Assembly (NCBI RefSeq): GCF_000298215.1
Contig: NZ_BAHD01000074.1
Span: forward strand, 1-34,149
DNA: 34,149 bases
Reading direction: 5' to 3'
DNA from: Kineosphaera limosa NBRC 100340
Lineage (GTDB): Bacteria; Actinomycetota; Actinomycetes; Actinomycetales; Dermatophilaceae
Positions within the stretch are counted from its first letter, which is position 1, and each line of letters opens with the position of its first letter. The position numbers and the translations under genes were made by a program. Shown one piece after another: positions 15,710 through 23,248 of the stretch. Under the pieces are notes generated by a model, which worked only from the letters and a program-made list of their open reading frames with translations, did not search any database and was not told the origin of the DNA.

Positions 15710-16381
15710 TCACGACGACAGGTCGAGTCCGCGGTAGCGGGCCGTCTCCTCGAGGCGCCGCCGGGCGCGGCTGCCTCGGGTGGCGAAGTCGATGGCGGCG
15801 GCCAGGTTCGGTGAGGGGTCGAGGCCGGGGACGCGCAGCAGGTCGCTGAGGGCGTCGGCGGCGGAGGCGACGACCAGCAACTCCAGGATGTCGGTCGGCA
15901 GGTCCTGCACGGAACCGTCCGAGGGAGCCACGAGGCCGATGATGTCGCGCCGGCGGGCCCGCAACTGCGGCACGTGGGCCACGCCGTAGGCGTAGTTGCC
16001 GAACCGGCCGAAGCGCGACCGCTGCACGGTGACGAGGCCGAGGTCCGCGAGGTGCTCACCGGCCTGCCGCCAGGCATCGGCGAGCAGCGGGTCGAGGGCG
16101 AACCGAGCCGCCACGCCCTGCAGGTCGAGGTGCTCGTTGGCCTGCAGCGCGTCGTGCCACGTCCGCAGCGGCTGCGGGCAGCGACAGTCGGCGATGGAGT
16201 ACAGCCGGGCGTCCTCGTCGAGCCCGGTCCAGCGCACCTCGCCGGCCAACTCGATCGCCCGGATCGCCGCCATCGCGACCCCGAGCCGAGCCGAGTGGGT
16301 GGGGCGCCGCCGCGGGTGCACTCCCGTCGTCAGCAGCCAGAAGCGGTCGACGAGCGTGAGCGCGTCCCAGGGCCACTTCAT
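15710..16381 (-). CDS. GPP34-like (GOLPH3-family) protein
   Basis: A 223-residue, mostly helical protein with no signal peptide or membrane segment. TLVDRFWLLTTGVHP near the start, LGVAMAAIRAIELAGEVRW, and repeated acidic-aliphatic helices resemble the Golgi phosphoprotein 3 (GPP34) family of actinobacteria, often of unknown role, some near lipid or secondary metabolite genes. The call rests on general resemblance of LLT-x7-10-hydrophobic helix organisation, so it is moderate. TAGCCT (16388-16393) stands 6 bases before the ATG at 16381. The stop lies 7 bases from the altronate dehydratase remnant, so this gene may have been brought in or exposed by the same rearrangement. Confidence 0.5.
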   Translation of the reverse strand: MKWPWDALTLVDRFWLLTTGVHPRRRPTHSARLGVAMAAIRAIELAGEVRWTGLDEDARLYSIADCRCPQPLRTWHDALQANEHLDLQGVAARFALDPLLADAWRQAGEHLADLGLVTVQRSRFGRFGNYAYGVAHVPQLRARRRDIIGLVAPSDGSVQDLPTDILELLVVASAADALSDLLRVPGLDPSPNLAAAIDFATRGSRARRRLEETARYRGLDLSS

Positions 16382-16387
16382 CGGCCC

Positions 16388-16393
16388 AGGCTA
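16388..16393 (-). promoter_or_regulatory. -10 box of the GPP34-like gene (leaderless start)
   Basis: TAGCCT on the minus strand, 6 bases before the ATG at 16381, the same hexamer and spacing as at the response regulator (4391-4396). Any read-through from it would enter the headless hexuronate operon. Confidence 0.4.
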
Positions 16394-16438
16394 AGCGGCG
16401 CGCCGACGCCGGCAGATGTCCCGGCGACTGCGCCGCAC

Positions 16439-16458
16439 TGTAGACGAATTTGTCTACA
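16439..16458. promoter_or_regulatory. Palindromic operator of the toxin-antitoxin module
   Basis: TGTAGAC and GTCTACA are exact reverse complements around GAATTT; the central AATT is itself symmetric, with only one mismatched pair. The 20-bp site is centred about 29 bases before the antitoxin ATG, over the expected -35 region. Antitoxins with DNA-binding N-termini normally repress their own operon through such a site. Binding is inferred. Confidence 0.75.
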
Positions 16459-16464
16459 AGGCTC

Positions 16465-16470
16465 TACGAT
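16465..16470 (+). promoter_or_regulatory. -10 box of the antitoxin gene
   Basis: TACGAT, 7 bases before the ATG at 16478, which would make the mRNA leaderless. If the ATG at 16469 is used instead, AAGG at 16458-16461 could serve as a weak ribosome site and this box would overlap the start. Confidence 0.4.
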
Positions 16471-16477
16471 GAATGGC

Positions 16478-16675
16478 ATGGCCGACACGACGACGATCCG
16501 CATCAGCAGGGACACGCACGCCCGCGTGACACGCCTGGCCGCCGAACGCCACGAGACCATCGACGAGACGGTGAGCCGGGCGATCCGAGCCCTCCGTCAG
16601 GACGCCATGGGTGCCGACCTCGCCGCGGACCTCACCGACGACGAGGTGGCCTGGCTCGATGCTGACGCCGGGTGA
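16478..16675 (+). CDS. Antitoxin of a MazEF-type module (ribbon-helix-helix-like)
   Basis: A 65-residue protein. TTTIRISRDTHARVTRLAAE is a ribbon-helix-helix-type DNA-binding start (a beta strand with alternating residues followed by two helices), and the C-terminal half is acidic (DLTDDEVAWLDADAG), as expected for the part that wraps a toxin. The ATG at 16478 is preferred; ATG 16469 would add MNG. Its end overlaps the toxin gene by 17 bp. The palindrome at 16439-16458 is its likely autoregulatory site. The fold is inferred from pattern only. Confidence 0.75.
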   Translation: MADTTTIRISRDTHARVTRLAAERHETIDETVSRAIRALRQDAMGADLAADLTDDEVAWLDADAG

Positions 16676-16997
16676 TGTCGTCGAACTCGACCTCGGAACG
16701 CCGGCCGGCAGCGAGGCCGGGCTACGTCGACCAGCCATCGTGATCACGGCGAGTCGGGTTCTGGCCGGCGGACCCAACGTCGTTCAGGTCGTGCCGTTGA
16801 CGAGCGCGATCCGCCGCAGCGGCACCGAGGTGATCATCGAGCCCGACGACGACAACCGTCTCGACACCCGCTCGTCCGCGCAATGCCAGCACGTGCGCTC
16901 GGTCGCCACGACGCGAATCGGCGACCGCAGGGGAAACGTCGGTCCGGTTGCTCTCAGCGAGGTTCGCGAGACCCTCGCCCTGCTCCTGGATCTATAG
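16659..16997 (+). CDS. MazF/PemK-type toxin (endoribonuclease)
   Basis: A 112-residue protein that starts MLTPGDVVELDLGTPAGSEA and continues with GLRRPAIVITASRVL. These are the two conserved strand motifs of MazF/PemK (GDV-x-DF...GSEQ-x-RPA-V). VVPLTSAI and AQCQHVRSVATTRIG give the third motif with the catalytic-region Thr/Ser. Such toxins cut mRNA at short sequences and are held off by the cognate antitoxin. The ATG at 16659 lies inside the antitoxin gene (17-bp overlap), which supports coupled translation. Which RNA site it cuts is unknown. The longer open reading upstream overlaps the antitoxin frame and is not needed. Confidence 0.85.
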   Translation: MLTPGDVVELDLGTPAGSEAGLRRPAIVITASRVLAGGPNVVQVVPLTSAIRRSGTEVIIEPDDDNRLDTRSSAQCQHVRSVATTRIGDRRGNVGPVALSEVRETLALLLDL

Positions 16998-17089
16998 CCG
17001 CGACACCGCGCGCCGTCGGCCCACGTCAGCAGGCGATTCACTCCGCAGCGGGCCGTCGGGGACGATTTCGGCGGGGTCGAACGCCCTCC

Positions 17090-17095
17090 TACTCT
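17090..17095 (+). promoter_or_regulatory. -10 box of the ABC exporter gene (leaderless start)
   Basis: TACTCT, 7 bases before the ATG at 17103; no Shine-Dalgarno between them. Confidence 0.4.
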
Positions 17096-17102
17096 CGAAG
17101 CC

Positions 17103-18986
17103 ATGAGTATGGAGGTCACCGCGTGGCACTCGATGTACAGCGCCATGCACGCCCAGTCGGACCGTCGCCCGTTCAGCCGGGCCACGTTGCGCCGGATCCT
17201 GGGGTTCGCCGGCCCGCACCGGAGGGCGCTCGTCGGCTTCTTGATCGGCAGCGTCGGCACCGCGGTGCTCGGGGTCGCCACGCCGCTGCTCGCCGGGCGG
17301 GTCATCGACGCGATCACCACGCAAGAATCATTCGCGGTGGTGCTGCGGTTGGCGCTCATCATCGGCGCTATCGCGATCGCCGTCGCGGCGCTCGGCCTGT
17401 GGACCCGCTGGCTGTCCGCCCGCATCGGTGAGGGATTGATCCTCGACCTGCGCCGGGCCGTCTTCGACCACGTGCAGCGAATGCCGATCGCCTTCTTCGC
17501 CCGCACCCGCACCGGAGCCCTCGTCAGCCGCCTCAACAACGACGTTATCGGCGCGCAGCGGGCGTTCAGCACCACACTGTCCGGGGTGGTGACCAACCTG
17601 GTGGCGGTCACCCTGACGCTCGCGGTAATGCTGACCCTGTCGTGGCAGATCACCGTGCTGGCCCTCGTCTTGCTGCCGGTGTTCGTCGTGCCCGCCCGCC
17701 GCATGGGCGCCCGCCTGGCGCGGCTGCAGCGCGAGGCGGCCACCCACAACGCGGCCATGAGCACACAGATGACCGAACGTTTCTCCGCTCCCGGAGCCAC
17801 GCTGGTCAAACTGTTCGCCGAGCCGCAGACCGAGTCCGCCGAATTCGCGGGTCGCGCCAGCCGAGTGGCCGACATCGGCGTGCGCACCGCGATGCTGCAG
17901 ATGGTTTTCGTCACCGCCCTGACGCTGGTCTCGGCGTTGGCGCTGGCCCTCGTGTACGGCCTCGGCGGCTGGTTCGCCCTCGGCGGCATGCTGGCCCCGG
18001 GCACCGTCGTGGCGCTCGCGCTGCTGCTCACCCAGCTCTACGCGCCGCTGACGGCGTTGGCCAGCGCCCGTGTCGACATCATGAGCGCGTTCGTCAGCTT
18101 CGAGCGGGTCTTCGAGGTGCTCGACCTGCCCCCGCTCATCACCGAGAAACCCGACGCGGTGGCCGTGCCGGAAGGGCCGGTCGCGGTGACCTTCGAGGGC
18201 GTCGACTTCGGTTATCCGGCGGCCGACAAGGTGTCGCTGGCCTCGCTGGAGGAGGTCGCGACCCTCGACCCGCGGGCCGGTAACCAGGTGCTGCACGACC
18301 TGTCGTTCGAGATCCCGGCCGGTCACCTGGTGGCGCTCGTGGGTTCGTCGGGGGCGGGCAAGTCGACGACTTCCCAGCTCGTCTCACGCCTCTACGACGT
18401 CGACGCCGGCGCCGTTCGGCTGGCCGGGATCGACGTGCGGGACCTCACCGCGGCCTCGCTGCGCGACACCGTCGGCATGGTGACCCAGGACGGGCACCTC
18501 TTTCACGAAACCCTCGCGGCCAACCTACGCCTGGCCGATCCCGCTGCGACCGACGAGCAACTGTGGTCCGCGTTGCAGGCGGCGCGCCTGGAGGAGGTCG
18601 TTCGCGCGATGCCGGACGGCCTCGAAACCGTTGTGGGCGAACGCGGCTACCGGCTCTCAGGCGGCGAACGCCAGCGGGTCACGATCGCGCGCCTGTTGCT
18701 CGCCCAGCCGAGAGTCGTGATCCTCGACGAGGCCACCGCGCACCTGGACTCTCGCTCCGAGGCCGCCGTGCAGGAGGCCCTGGGTGCCGCCCTCGCCGGC
18801 CGGACCGCCCTGGTCATTGCCCACCGGCTGTCCACGATCCGCGCCGCCGACGAGATCCTCGTCATGGAAGCCGGGCGAGTCATCGAACGCGGCACCCACG
18901 ACGCCCTCCTGGCCGCGGGCGGCCGCTACACCGAGCTCTACCGCACCCAGTACGGCCAACAGGCGGCCTCGGAGGCGCCAGCCTGA
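17103..18986 (+). CDS. ABC exporter, fused permease and ATP-binding protein (type IV half-transporter)
   Basis: A 627-residue half-transporter with six membrane helices (about residues 40-340) followed by a nucleotide-binding domain. Walker A is GSSGAGKSTT near residue 415, the Q-loop MVTQDGHLFHETL, the signature LSGGERQR near 518, Walker B RVVILDEAT and the H-loop IAHRLST. The gene stands alone, so it presumably works as a homodimer or with a partner elsewhere. ATG at 17103 is the first start; a second ATG two codons on is also possible. Substrate cannot be told; such exporters move lipids, peptides or drugs. A repeat-based stem-loop follows at 18998-19051. Confidence 0.95.
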   Translation: MSMEVTAWHSMYSAMHAQSDRRPFSRATLRRILGFAGPHRRALVGFLIGSVGTAVLGVATPLLAGRVIDAITTQESFAVVLRLALIIGAIAIAVAALGLWTRWLSARIGEGLILDLRRAVFDHVQRMPIAFFARTRTGALVSRLNNDVIGAQRAFSTTLSGVVTNLVAVTLTLAVMLTLSWQITVLALVLLPVFVVPARRMGARLARLQREAATHNAAMSTQMTERFSAPGATLVKLFAEPQTESAEFAGRASRVADIGVRTAMLQMVFVTALTLVSALALALVYGLGGWFALGGMLAPGTVVALALLLTQLYAPLTALASARVDIMSAFVSFERVFEVLDLPPLITEKPDAVAVPEGPVAVTFEGVDFGYPAADKVSLASLEEVATLDPRAGNQVLHDLSFEIPAGHLVALVGSSGAGKSTTSQLVSRLYDVDAGAVRLAGIDVRDLTAASLRDTVGMVTQDGHLFHETLAANLRLADPAATDEQLWSALQAARLEEVVRAMPDGLETVVGERGYRLSGGERQRVTIARLLLAQPRVVILDEATAHLDSRSEAAVQEALGAALAGRTALVIAHRLSTIRAADEILVMEAGRVIERGTHDALLAAGGRYTELYRTQYGQQAASEAPA

Positions 18987-18997
18987 CGGTCCGGCGA

Positions 18998-19051
18998 AAA
19001 GATAGTGTTCGCTTTTGCTCACCGGACCGGGTAAAAGCGAACACTATCTTT
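18998..19051. repeat. Long perfect inverted repeat between convergent genes
   Basis: The arms at 18998-19016 (AAAGATAGTGTTCGCTTTT) and 19033-19051 are exact reverse complements over 19 bases, with a 16-base loop. It lies 11 bases after the exporter's stop and 70 bases before the stop of the convergent membrane protein gene. It is AT-richer than its surroundings. It may act as a bidirectional terminator, but lacks the GC-rich stem and following U-run of a standard one. An imported palindromic repeat or protein site is possible. Confidence 0.8.
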
Positions 19052-19121
19052 CTGACCCGCCGGGCGAGCGCGACGCCAACCGGCGGATTTCACCCCCTGG
19101 TGGCGGTTAAACCGCCCCCGG

Positions 19122-20906
19122 TCAGTTGCCCGGGCAGCGCAGAGCGTCGGCGGCGCTGGGCAGCGGCTCCAGCAGGCGCACGTGCCAGCCGAGGTTGTGG
19201 CGGAATTGCAGGATCGGCCGGTAGTCACGCTCGGGGTTCAAGCCGAGGGCGGGCAGCAGCCCGGGGATGGCGCGCGGCGAGTCGGGGGAGTCCAGCACCA
19301 GGGCCGTGCCGATCCGGTGACACTCGACGAGGCTCATCGCGTGCGCGGCGGCCTGTTCGGAGCCGGGGTATCCGCCGATGAGCCAGGAGCTACCGAGGGC
19401 ACGACCGCCCAGTTGGTAGATGTAGCCGGGGGAAGCGCCGGTGACGTCGAGGATGTCGCGACCCGCCACGTACGGCGCCGCCGCGACAATGGCGCTGGAG
19501 TCGCGAGCGTCCTGCGGGGTCAGCCGCAGCTGGTACATCGACGGATTCACGCGTGCGCTCACGGTGTCCTGCGTCGGGGGCGGGTAGCGGTAGTAGCTGT
19601 CCCGGCCTGTCATCGTCACCGCACCGACCAGCACCGTCACCGCAAGCACGGTGAGGCCGATCCGAGCAACCCAACTCGCCCGCGCCCGGCGGGAGTCGAC
19701 TCGCACGGAGTGCGGCACGGTGGCGCACACCAAGACGAGGGCAGCGAGCCAGAGCGAGCCGGCCCGGCCCATCTGCTGCCACAGGTTGGTATTGGTGCCC
19801 AAGGCGTAGCAGGCGGGCAGTACAAGCAGCGCCAGAACCACTGGGACCGGCGGGGCTGGGCGTCGAGCGCGGTGAGCATCGTCAGAGCTCGATGTGTCAG
19901 CTACCGACAACATCGGCCCGCGTCCGCTCGCGCCTCGGGCCGTCGCAGCGCGGGTTCTCGCCACCCTCACCGTGAGCACGATCAGGGTGGCCAGGGGCAC
20001 GAGCAGCATGACCTGCAGGACGGCCGCCGTGCCTGGACCGACGCCCACCACCGCGGGCCAGGCCGCGGGGTCCAGCGGGTCGAGTCGCAGCAGTCGGTCG
20101 TGCCCGCCGAGCAGCCGCACCGACTCCACCCCGGCCCGCACGGTCTGCAGCAACTGCACCGGAGCCCGCCCGGCGACGGCCAGACACAGCAGCAAGAAGG
20201 CCAACGCTCCGAGGGCCAACCCCGCCAGCAGACCGAGCCCGGCCGGAGCCACGGATTGCGCGCGCCGTCCCACGGCGAGCACCACGACCAGCACCACGAC
20301 CAGGGTGGCGATCGCGCTCGTCGGCTTGCCGATGCCCGCCAGCACGATCCCGAGCCCGATCAGTGCCCACCAGCACCCTGTTGTCCAGTGCGGCCCCGTC
20401 GCCCACGCGGGCCTGCGCGGCCTCCTGCGCGTGCGGGTCGAGGCGTCCCCGGGGTCGGCGAGCGCGCCGGCCAGGCCGATGCCCACAACCAGGCATCCCC
20501 AGAGCGCGACGGTGTTGTAGCTGGGCGTTTGCGGAAACCACGCCACCGACAGCGCGGCACCGCCCCCGCCGGCGAACCGAGCGGCCACCTGGGCCACGCG
20601 CCCGGCACCGCCCACGCGCGCCACGTGACCCATGAGTGAGGCCGACAGCATGAAGGTGGTGACGAGCCCGAACTGCCGGAAGCCGAAGATGTTTCCGGTG
20701 CCCAAAGCGTGCAGCGGATGCAGCAGGTACCCGAAGAGCAGGACGGTCGCGGGATCGTCCTGCGGGTGCGCCGCCTGCAGCAGGTACATGCCCTCGTCGG
20801 TGCGGTCCAGGCCGTACGAGGTGCGCCAGATCGCCACGCCGAAGAGCACCATCCCGAGCACGGCTGCCAGGCCCAACGCCGCCCCGCCGACCCGCTCGAA
20901 TCGCAT
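19122..20906 (-). CDS. Polytopic membrane protein, GT-C glycosyltransferase-like
   Basis: A 594-residue protein with about ten hydrophobic helices between residues 10 and 430, then a soluble C-terminal part of about 150 residues. The start (MRFERVGGAALGLAAVLG) is followed by a loop with YGLDRTDEGMYLLQAAHPQDD, an acidic, aromatic-rich first extracellular loop like that of GT-C enzymes. No catalytic residue can be fixed. The C-terminal domain has YIYQLGGRALGSSWLIGGYP. ATG at 20906 is preceded by TACGCT (20913-20918) at 6 bases. The open reading further upstream is antisense to the NAD synthetase gene and is not part of it. The function is otherwise unknown. Confidence 0.75.
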   Translation of the reverse strand: MRFERVGGAALGLAAVLGMVLFGVAIWRTSYGLDRTDEGMYLLQAAHPQDDPATVLLFGYLLHPLHALGTGNIFGFRQFGLVTTFMLSASLMGHVARVGGAGRVAQVAARFAGGGGAALSVAWFPQTPSYNTVALWGCLVVGIGLAGALADPGDASTRTRRRPRRPAWATGPHWTTGCWWALIGLGIVLAGIGKPTSAIATLVVVLVVVLAVGRRAQSVAPAGLGLLAGLALGALAFLLLCLAVAGRAPVQLLQTVRAGVESVRLLGGHDRLLRLDPLDPAAWPAVVGVGPGTAAVLQVMLLVPLATLIVLTVRVARTRAATARGASGRGPMLSVADTSSSDDAHRARRPAPPVPVVLALLVLPACYALGTNTNLWQQMGRAGSLWLAALVLVCATVPHSVRVDSRRARASWVARIGLTVLAVTVLVGAVTMTGRDSYYRYPPPTQDTVSARVNPSMYQLRLTPQDARDSSAIVAAAPYVAGRDILDVTGASPGYIYQLGGRALGSSWLIGGYPGSEQAAAHAMSLVECHRIGTALVLDSPDSPRAIPGLLPALGLNPERDYRPILQFRHNLGWHVRLLEPLPSAADALRCPGN

Positions 20907-20912
20907 GACTCG

Positions 20913-20918
20913 AGCGTA
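20913..20918 (-). promoter_or_regulatory. -10 box of the GT-C-like gene (leaderless start)
   Basis: TACGCT on the minus strand, 6 bases before the ATG at 20906, within the 26-bp gap after the NAD synthetase stop; hence the gene may be independently transcribed although it follows nadE closely. Confidence 0.4.
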
Positions 20919-20932
20919 GGTCGGGGGAGAGG

Positions 20933-23041
20933 TTACGGGGTGGGCCAGTCGTGGGGGATGCGCTCCCAGTCGGCCAGCCAGGCGCGGGCGTTGCCGTCGG
21001 AGGGGGCGCGCCAGTCGCCGCGCGGCGAGAGGGACCCGCCAGCCAGCACCTTGGGGCCGTTGGGCAGGGCGGAGCGCTTGAACTGGCTGAACGCGAAGTA
21101 GCGCTTGAGGAAGACCTCCATCCAGCGCCGGATCTGGGGCAGGTCGTAGGCGACCCGCTCGTCCTCGGCCACACCGGCGGGCCACTGCCCGAGGGCCGCA
21201 TCGTGCCAGGCGTGCCAGGCCAGAAACGCGATCTTCGTCGGCCGCAGGCCGTGTCGCAGCACGTGGAACAGGGTGAAGTCCTGCAGGTTGTACGGCCCGA
21301 TGCTGGCCTGCGTCGACTGCGGCGTCTCGCCGTCGCGGGTCGGCACGAGTTCGGGGGTGATCTCGGTGGCGAGAATCGAGAGCAGCACCTCGTCGACGTC
21401 GCCCGCGAACTGCTCCGACGACGCCACCCAGCGGATGAGGTGCTGGATGAGGGTCTTGGGCACCCCGGTGTTCACGGCGTAGTGGCTCATCTGGTCGCCG
21501 ACGCCGTACGTGCACCAGCCGAGCGCCAGCTCCGACAGGTCGCCGGTGCCGAGCACGATGCCGCCGTGGTGGTTGGCGATCCGGAAGAGGTAGTCGGTCC
21601 GCAGCCCGGCCTGCACGTTCTCGAAGGTGACGTCGTAGACCTCCTCGCCGCGCCCGAACGGGTGCCCCATGTCTTTGAGCATCTGAGCCGCCGCGGGCCG
21701 GATGTCGAGGGTCTCGCAGGGGATGTCGAGCGCCGCGCACAACGCGAGCGCGTTGTTCTTCGTGTGCTCGCCCGTGGCGAACCCGGGCATCGTGTAGGCC
21801 AGGATGTCGCTGCGCGGCCGCCCCAACCGGTCCATGGCCTTGGCCGCGACGATGAGCGCCTGGGTCGAGTCCAGCCCTCCGGAGACGCCGATGACGACCT
21901 TGGGATTGCCGATCGCCCGCAGCCGCTGCTCCAACCCGCTGACCTGGATGGCGTACGCCTCGTAGCAGTCCTGCGCGAGCCGGGAGGGGTCGTTCGGCAC
22001 GAACGGGAATCGGTCGACGGCTCGCCGCAACCCGATGTCACCGTCGGGCGGATCGAGTGTGAACTCGATGGTGCGGTAAGGCTTTTCGCCGAGGTCGGCC
22101 AGGGTGCGGCGGTTGTCGTCGAAGGTGCCAGTGCGCATCCGCTCCTGACGCAGCACGTCGAGGTCGACGTCGGCGACCGACCGGCGCGGCCCCTGAGGAA
22201 AGCGCTCGGTCTGCGCCAGCAGCTCGCCCCGCTCGTAGATCATCGTCTGCCCGTCCCAGCTGAGGTCGGTGCTCGACTCGCCCTCTCCGGCGGCGGCGTA
22301 GACGTAGGCGGCCTGGCAGCGGGCACTGGCGGCGCGGCACATCAGGTGCCGCGTCTCCGCCTTGGTCACGGTGATCGGGGAGCCGGAGGGGTTGGCCAGG
22401 ATCGTCGCGCCGGCCAGGGCGGCGCGGGCGCTCGGCGGCACCGGCACCCACAGGTCCTCGCACACCTCGACGTGCAGCACCAGCCCCGGCACGTCGACCG
22501 CGCGGAACAGCAGGTCGGGCCCGAACGGCACGACATCGCACCCTGCCGACCCGTCCGACGAAGCCGACCCGGCCAGCCCAGCCAGCGGCCCGCCGAGGCG
22601 GATCGTCTCACCGACCTGGTCGTCGCCGGGCGCGAAGTGCCGCCGCTCGTAGAACTCCCGGTAGGTGGGCAGGTACGACTTGGGCGCGACCCCGAGGATC
22701 TGCCCGCCGTGCAGGATCACCGCGCAGTTGTAGAGGCGGTTGCCCTTGCGCAGCGGGGCGCCGACGATCAGTACCGGCCGCAGGCCCGCGGTGGCCGAAG
22801 CGAGCTGAGCCAGCGCCGCCTCGACGGCGTCGAGGAGGGGGTCCTGCAAGAGCAGGTCCTCCAGCGCGTACCCGCTGACGCACAGCTCGGGAAAGAGCGC
22901 GATCGCGACCCCCTCGTCGTGCATCTCGCGGGCGATCGTGGCGATCGTCTCGGCGTTGCGGGCCGGGTCGGCGATCGCGATCGGCATCGTGGCGGCCGCG
23001 ACGCGGGCGAAACCGTGCGCATAGACGGAGCCGAAGTCCAT
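20933..23041 (-). CDS. nadE: Glutamine-dependent NAD+ synthetase
   Basis: A 702-residue two-domain enzyme. The N-terminal glutaminase (nitrilase-like) carries the triad Glu52 ([10 protein letters not shown]), Lys121 ([11 protein letters not shown]) and Cys194 ([11 protein letters not shown]). The C-terminal synthetase has the ATP P-loop [17 protein letters not shown] near residue 380 and the NAAD-site pattern [21 protein letters not shown]. It amidates deamido-NAD using ammonia channelled from glutamine. The length resembles the ~680-residue mycobacterial enzyme. The extra residues include a Gly/Ser-rich stretch near 158-166, before Cys194. TAGGCT (23048-23053) is 6 bases before the ATG at 23041, pointing to a leaderless message. 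Confidence 0.97.
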   Translation of the reverse strand: MDFGSVYAHGFARVAAATMPIAIADPARNAETIATIAREMHDEGVAIALFPELCVSGYALEDLLLQDPLLDAVEAALAQLASATAGLRPVLIVGAPLRKGNRLYNCAVILHGGQILGVAPKSYLPTYREFYERRHFAPGDDQVGETIRLGGPLAGLAGSASSDGSAGCDVVPFGPDLLFRAVDVPGLVLHVEVCEDLWVPVPPSARAALAGATILANPSGSPITVTKAETRHLMCRAASARCQAAYVYAAAGEGESSTDLSWDGQTMIYERGELLAQTERFPQGPRRSVADVDLDVLRQERMRTGTFDDNRRTLADLGEKPYRTIEFTLDPPDGDIGLRRAVDRFPFVPNDPSRLAQDCYEAYAIQVSGLEQRLRAIGNPKVVIGVSGGLDSTQALIVAAKAMDRLGRPRSDILAYTMPGFATGEHTKNNALALCAALDIPCETLDIRPAAAQMLKDMGHPFGRGEEVYDVTFENVQAGLRTDYLFRIANHHGGIVLGTGDLSELALGWCTYGVGDQMSHYAVNTGVPKTLIQHLIRWVASSEQFAGDVDEVLLSILATEITPELVPTRDGETPQSTQASIGPYNLQDFTLFHVLRHGLRPTKIAFLAWHAWHDAALGQWPAGVAEDERVAYDLPQIRRWMEVFLKRYFAFSQFKRSALPNGPKVLAGGSLSPRGDWRAPSDGNARAWLADWERIPHDWPTP

Positions 23042-23047
23042 GGAGGC

Positions 23048-23053
23048 AGCCTA
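23048..23053 (-). promoter_or_regulatory. -10 box of nadE (leaderless start)
   Basis: TAGGCT on the minus strand, 6 bases before the nadE ATG at 23041, with no Shine-Dalgarno in between. Confidence 0.4.
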
Positions 23054-23236
23054 GGCCGCCCCTGCAGGTCAGCGCTCTCGGGCAGCGTGTCGGGGCTCTC
23101 GGGCAGCCGGTGAGCGTGGTCGACGAGCGGGGGCGTGGGCCGCGCTCCGGTCGCTCGCTGAGTGCGCGCTGGGACGGATAGCCGTGTGGTTCACAACAGT
23201 TGGGTCTCGACCGCAGGTGGTGCGTGTGGGCTGGCC

Positions 23237-23242
23237 GATAGT
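23237..23242 (+). promoter_or_regulatory. -10-like box of the esterase gene
   Basis: GATAGT, 6 bases before the ATG at 23249. It keeps the A and final T of the pattern but has G first, so it is the weakest of this set. The 207-bp gap (23042-23248) separates the divergent nadE and esterase genes and holds no other gene I can support. Confidence 0.3.
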
Positions 23243-23248
23243 GGGCAT

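Noticed and set aside
15703-16077. The upstream part of the open frame that holds the altronate dehydratase remnant.
   Set aside because: Residues before MSWCRTPPA are Ser/Pro/Thr-rich and lie in another frame of the GPP34-like gene, so only the last 46 codons belong to the remnant.
23074-23107. Two copies of GCTCTCGGGCAGC 21 bases apart upstream of nadE.
   Set aside because: A two-copy short repeat is easily expected by chance in this GC-rich sequence and matches no known site.
20951-23113. A 720-residue plus-strand open frame opposite the NAD synthetase.
   Set aside because: The minus-strand gene has full catalytic motifs over the same bases; this is a shadow.
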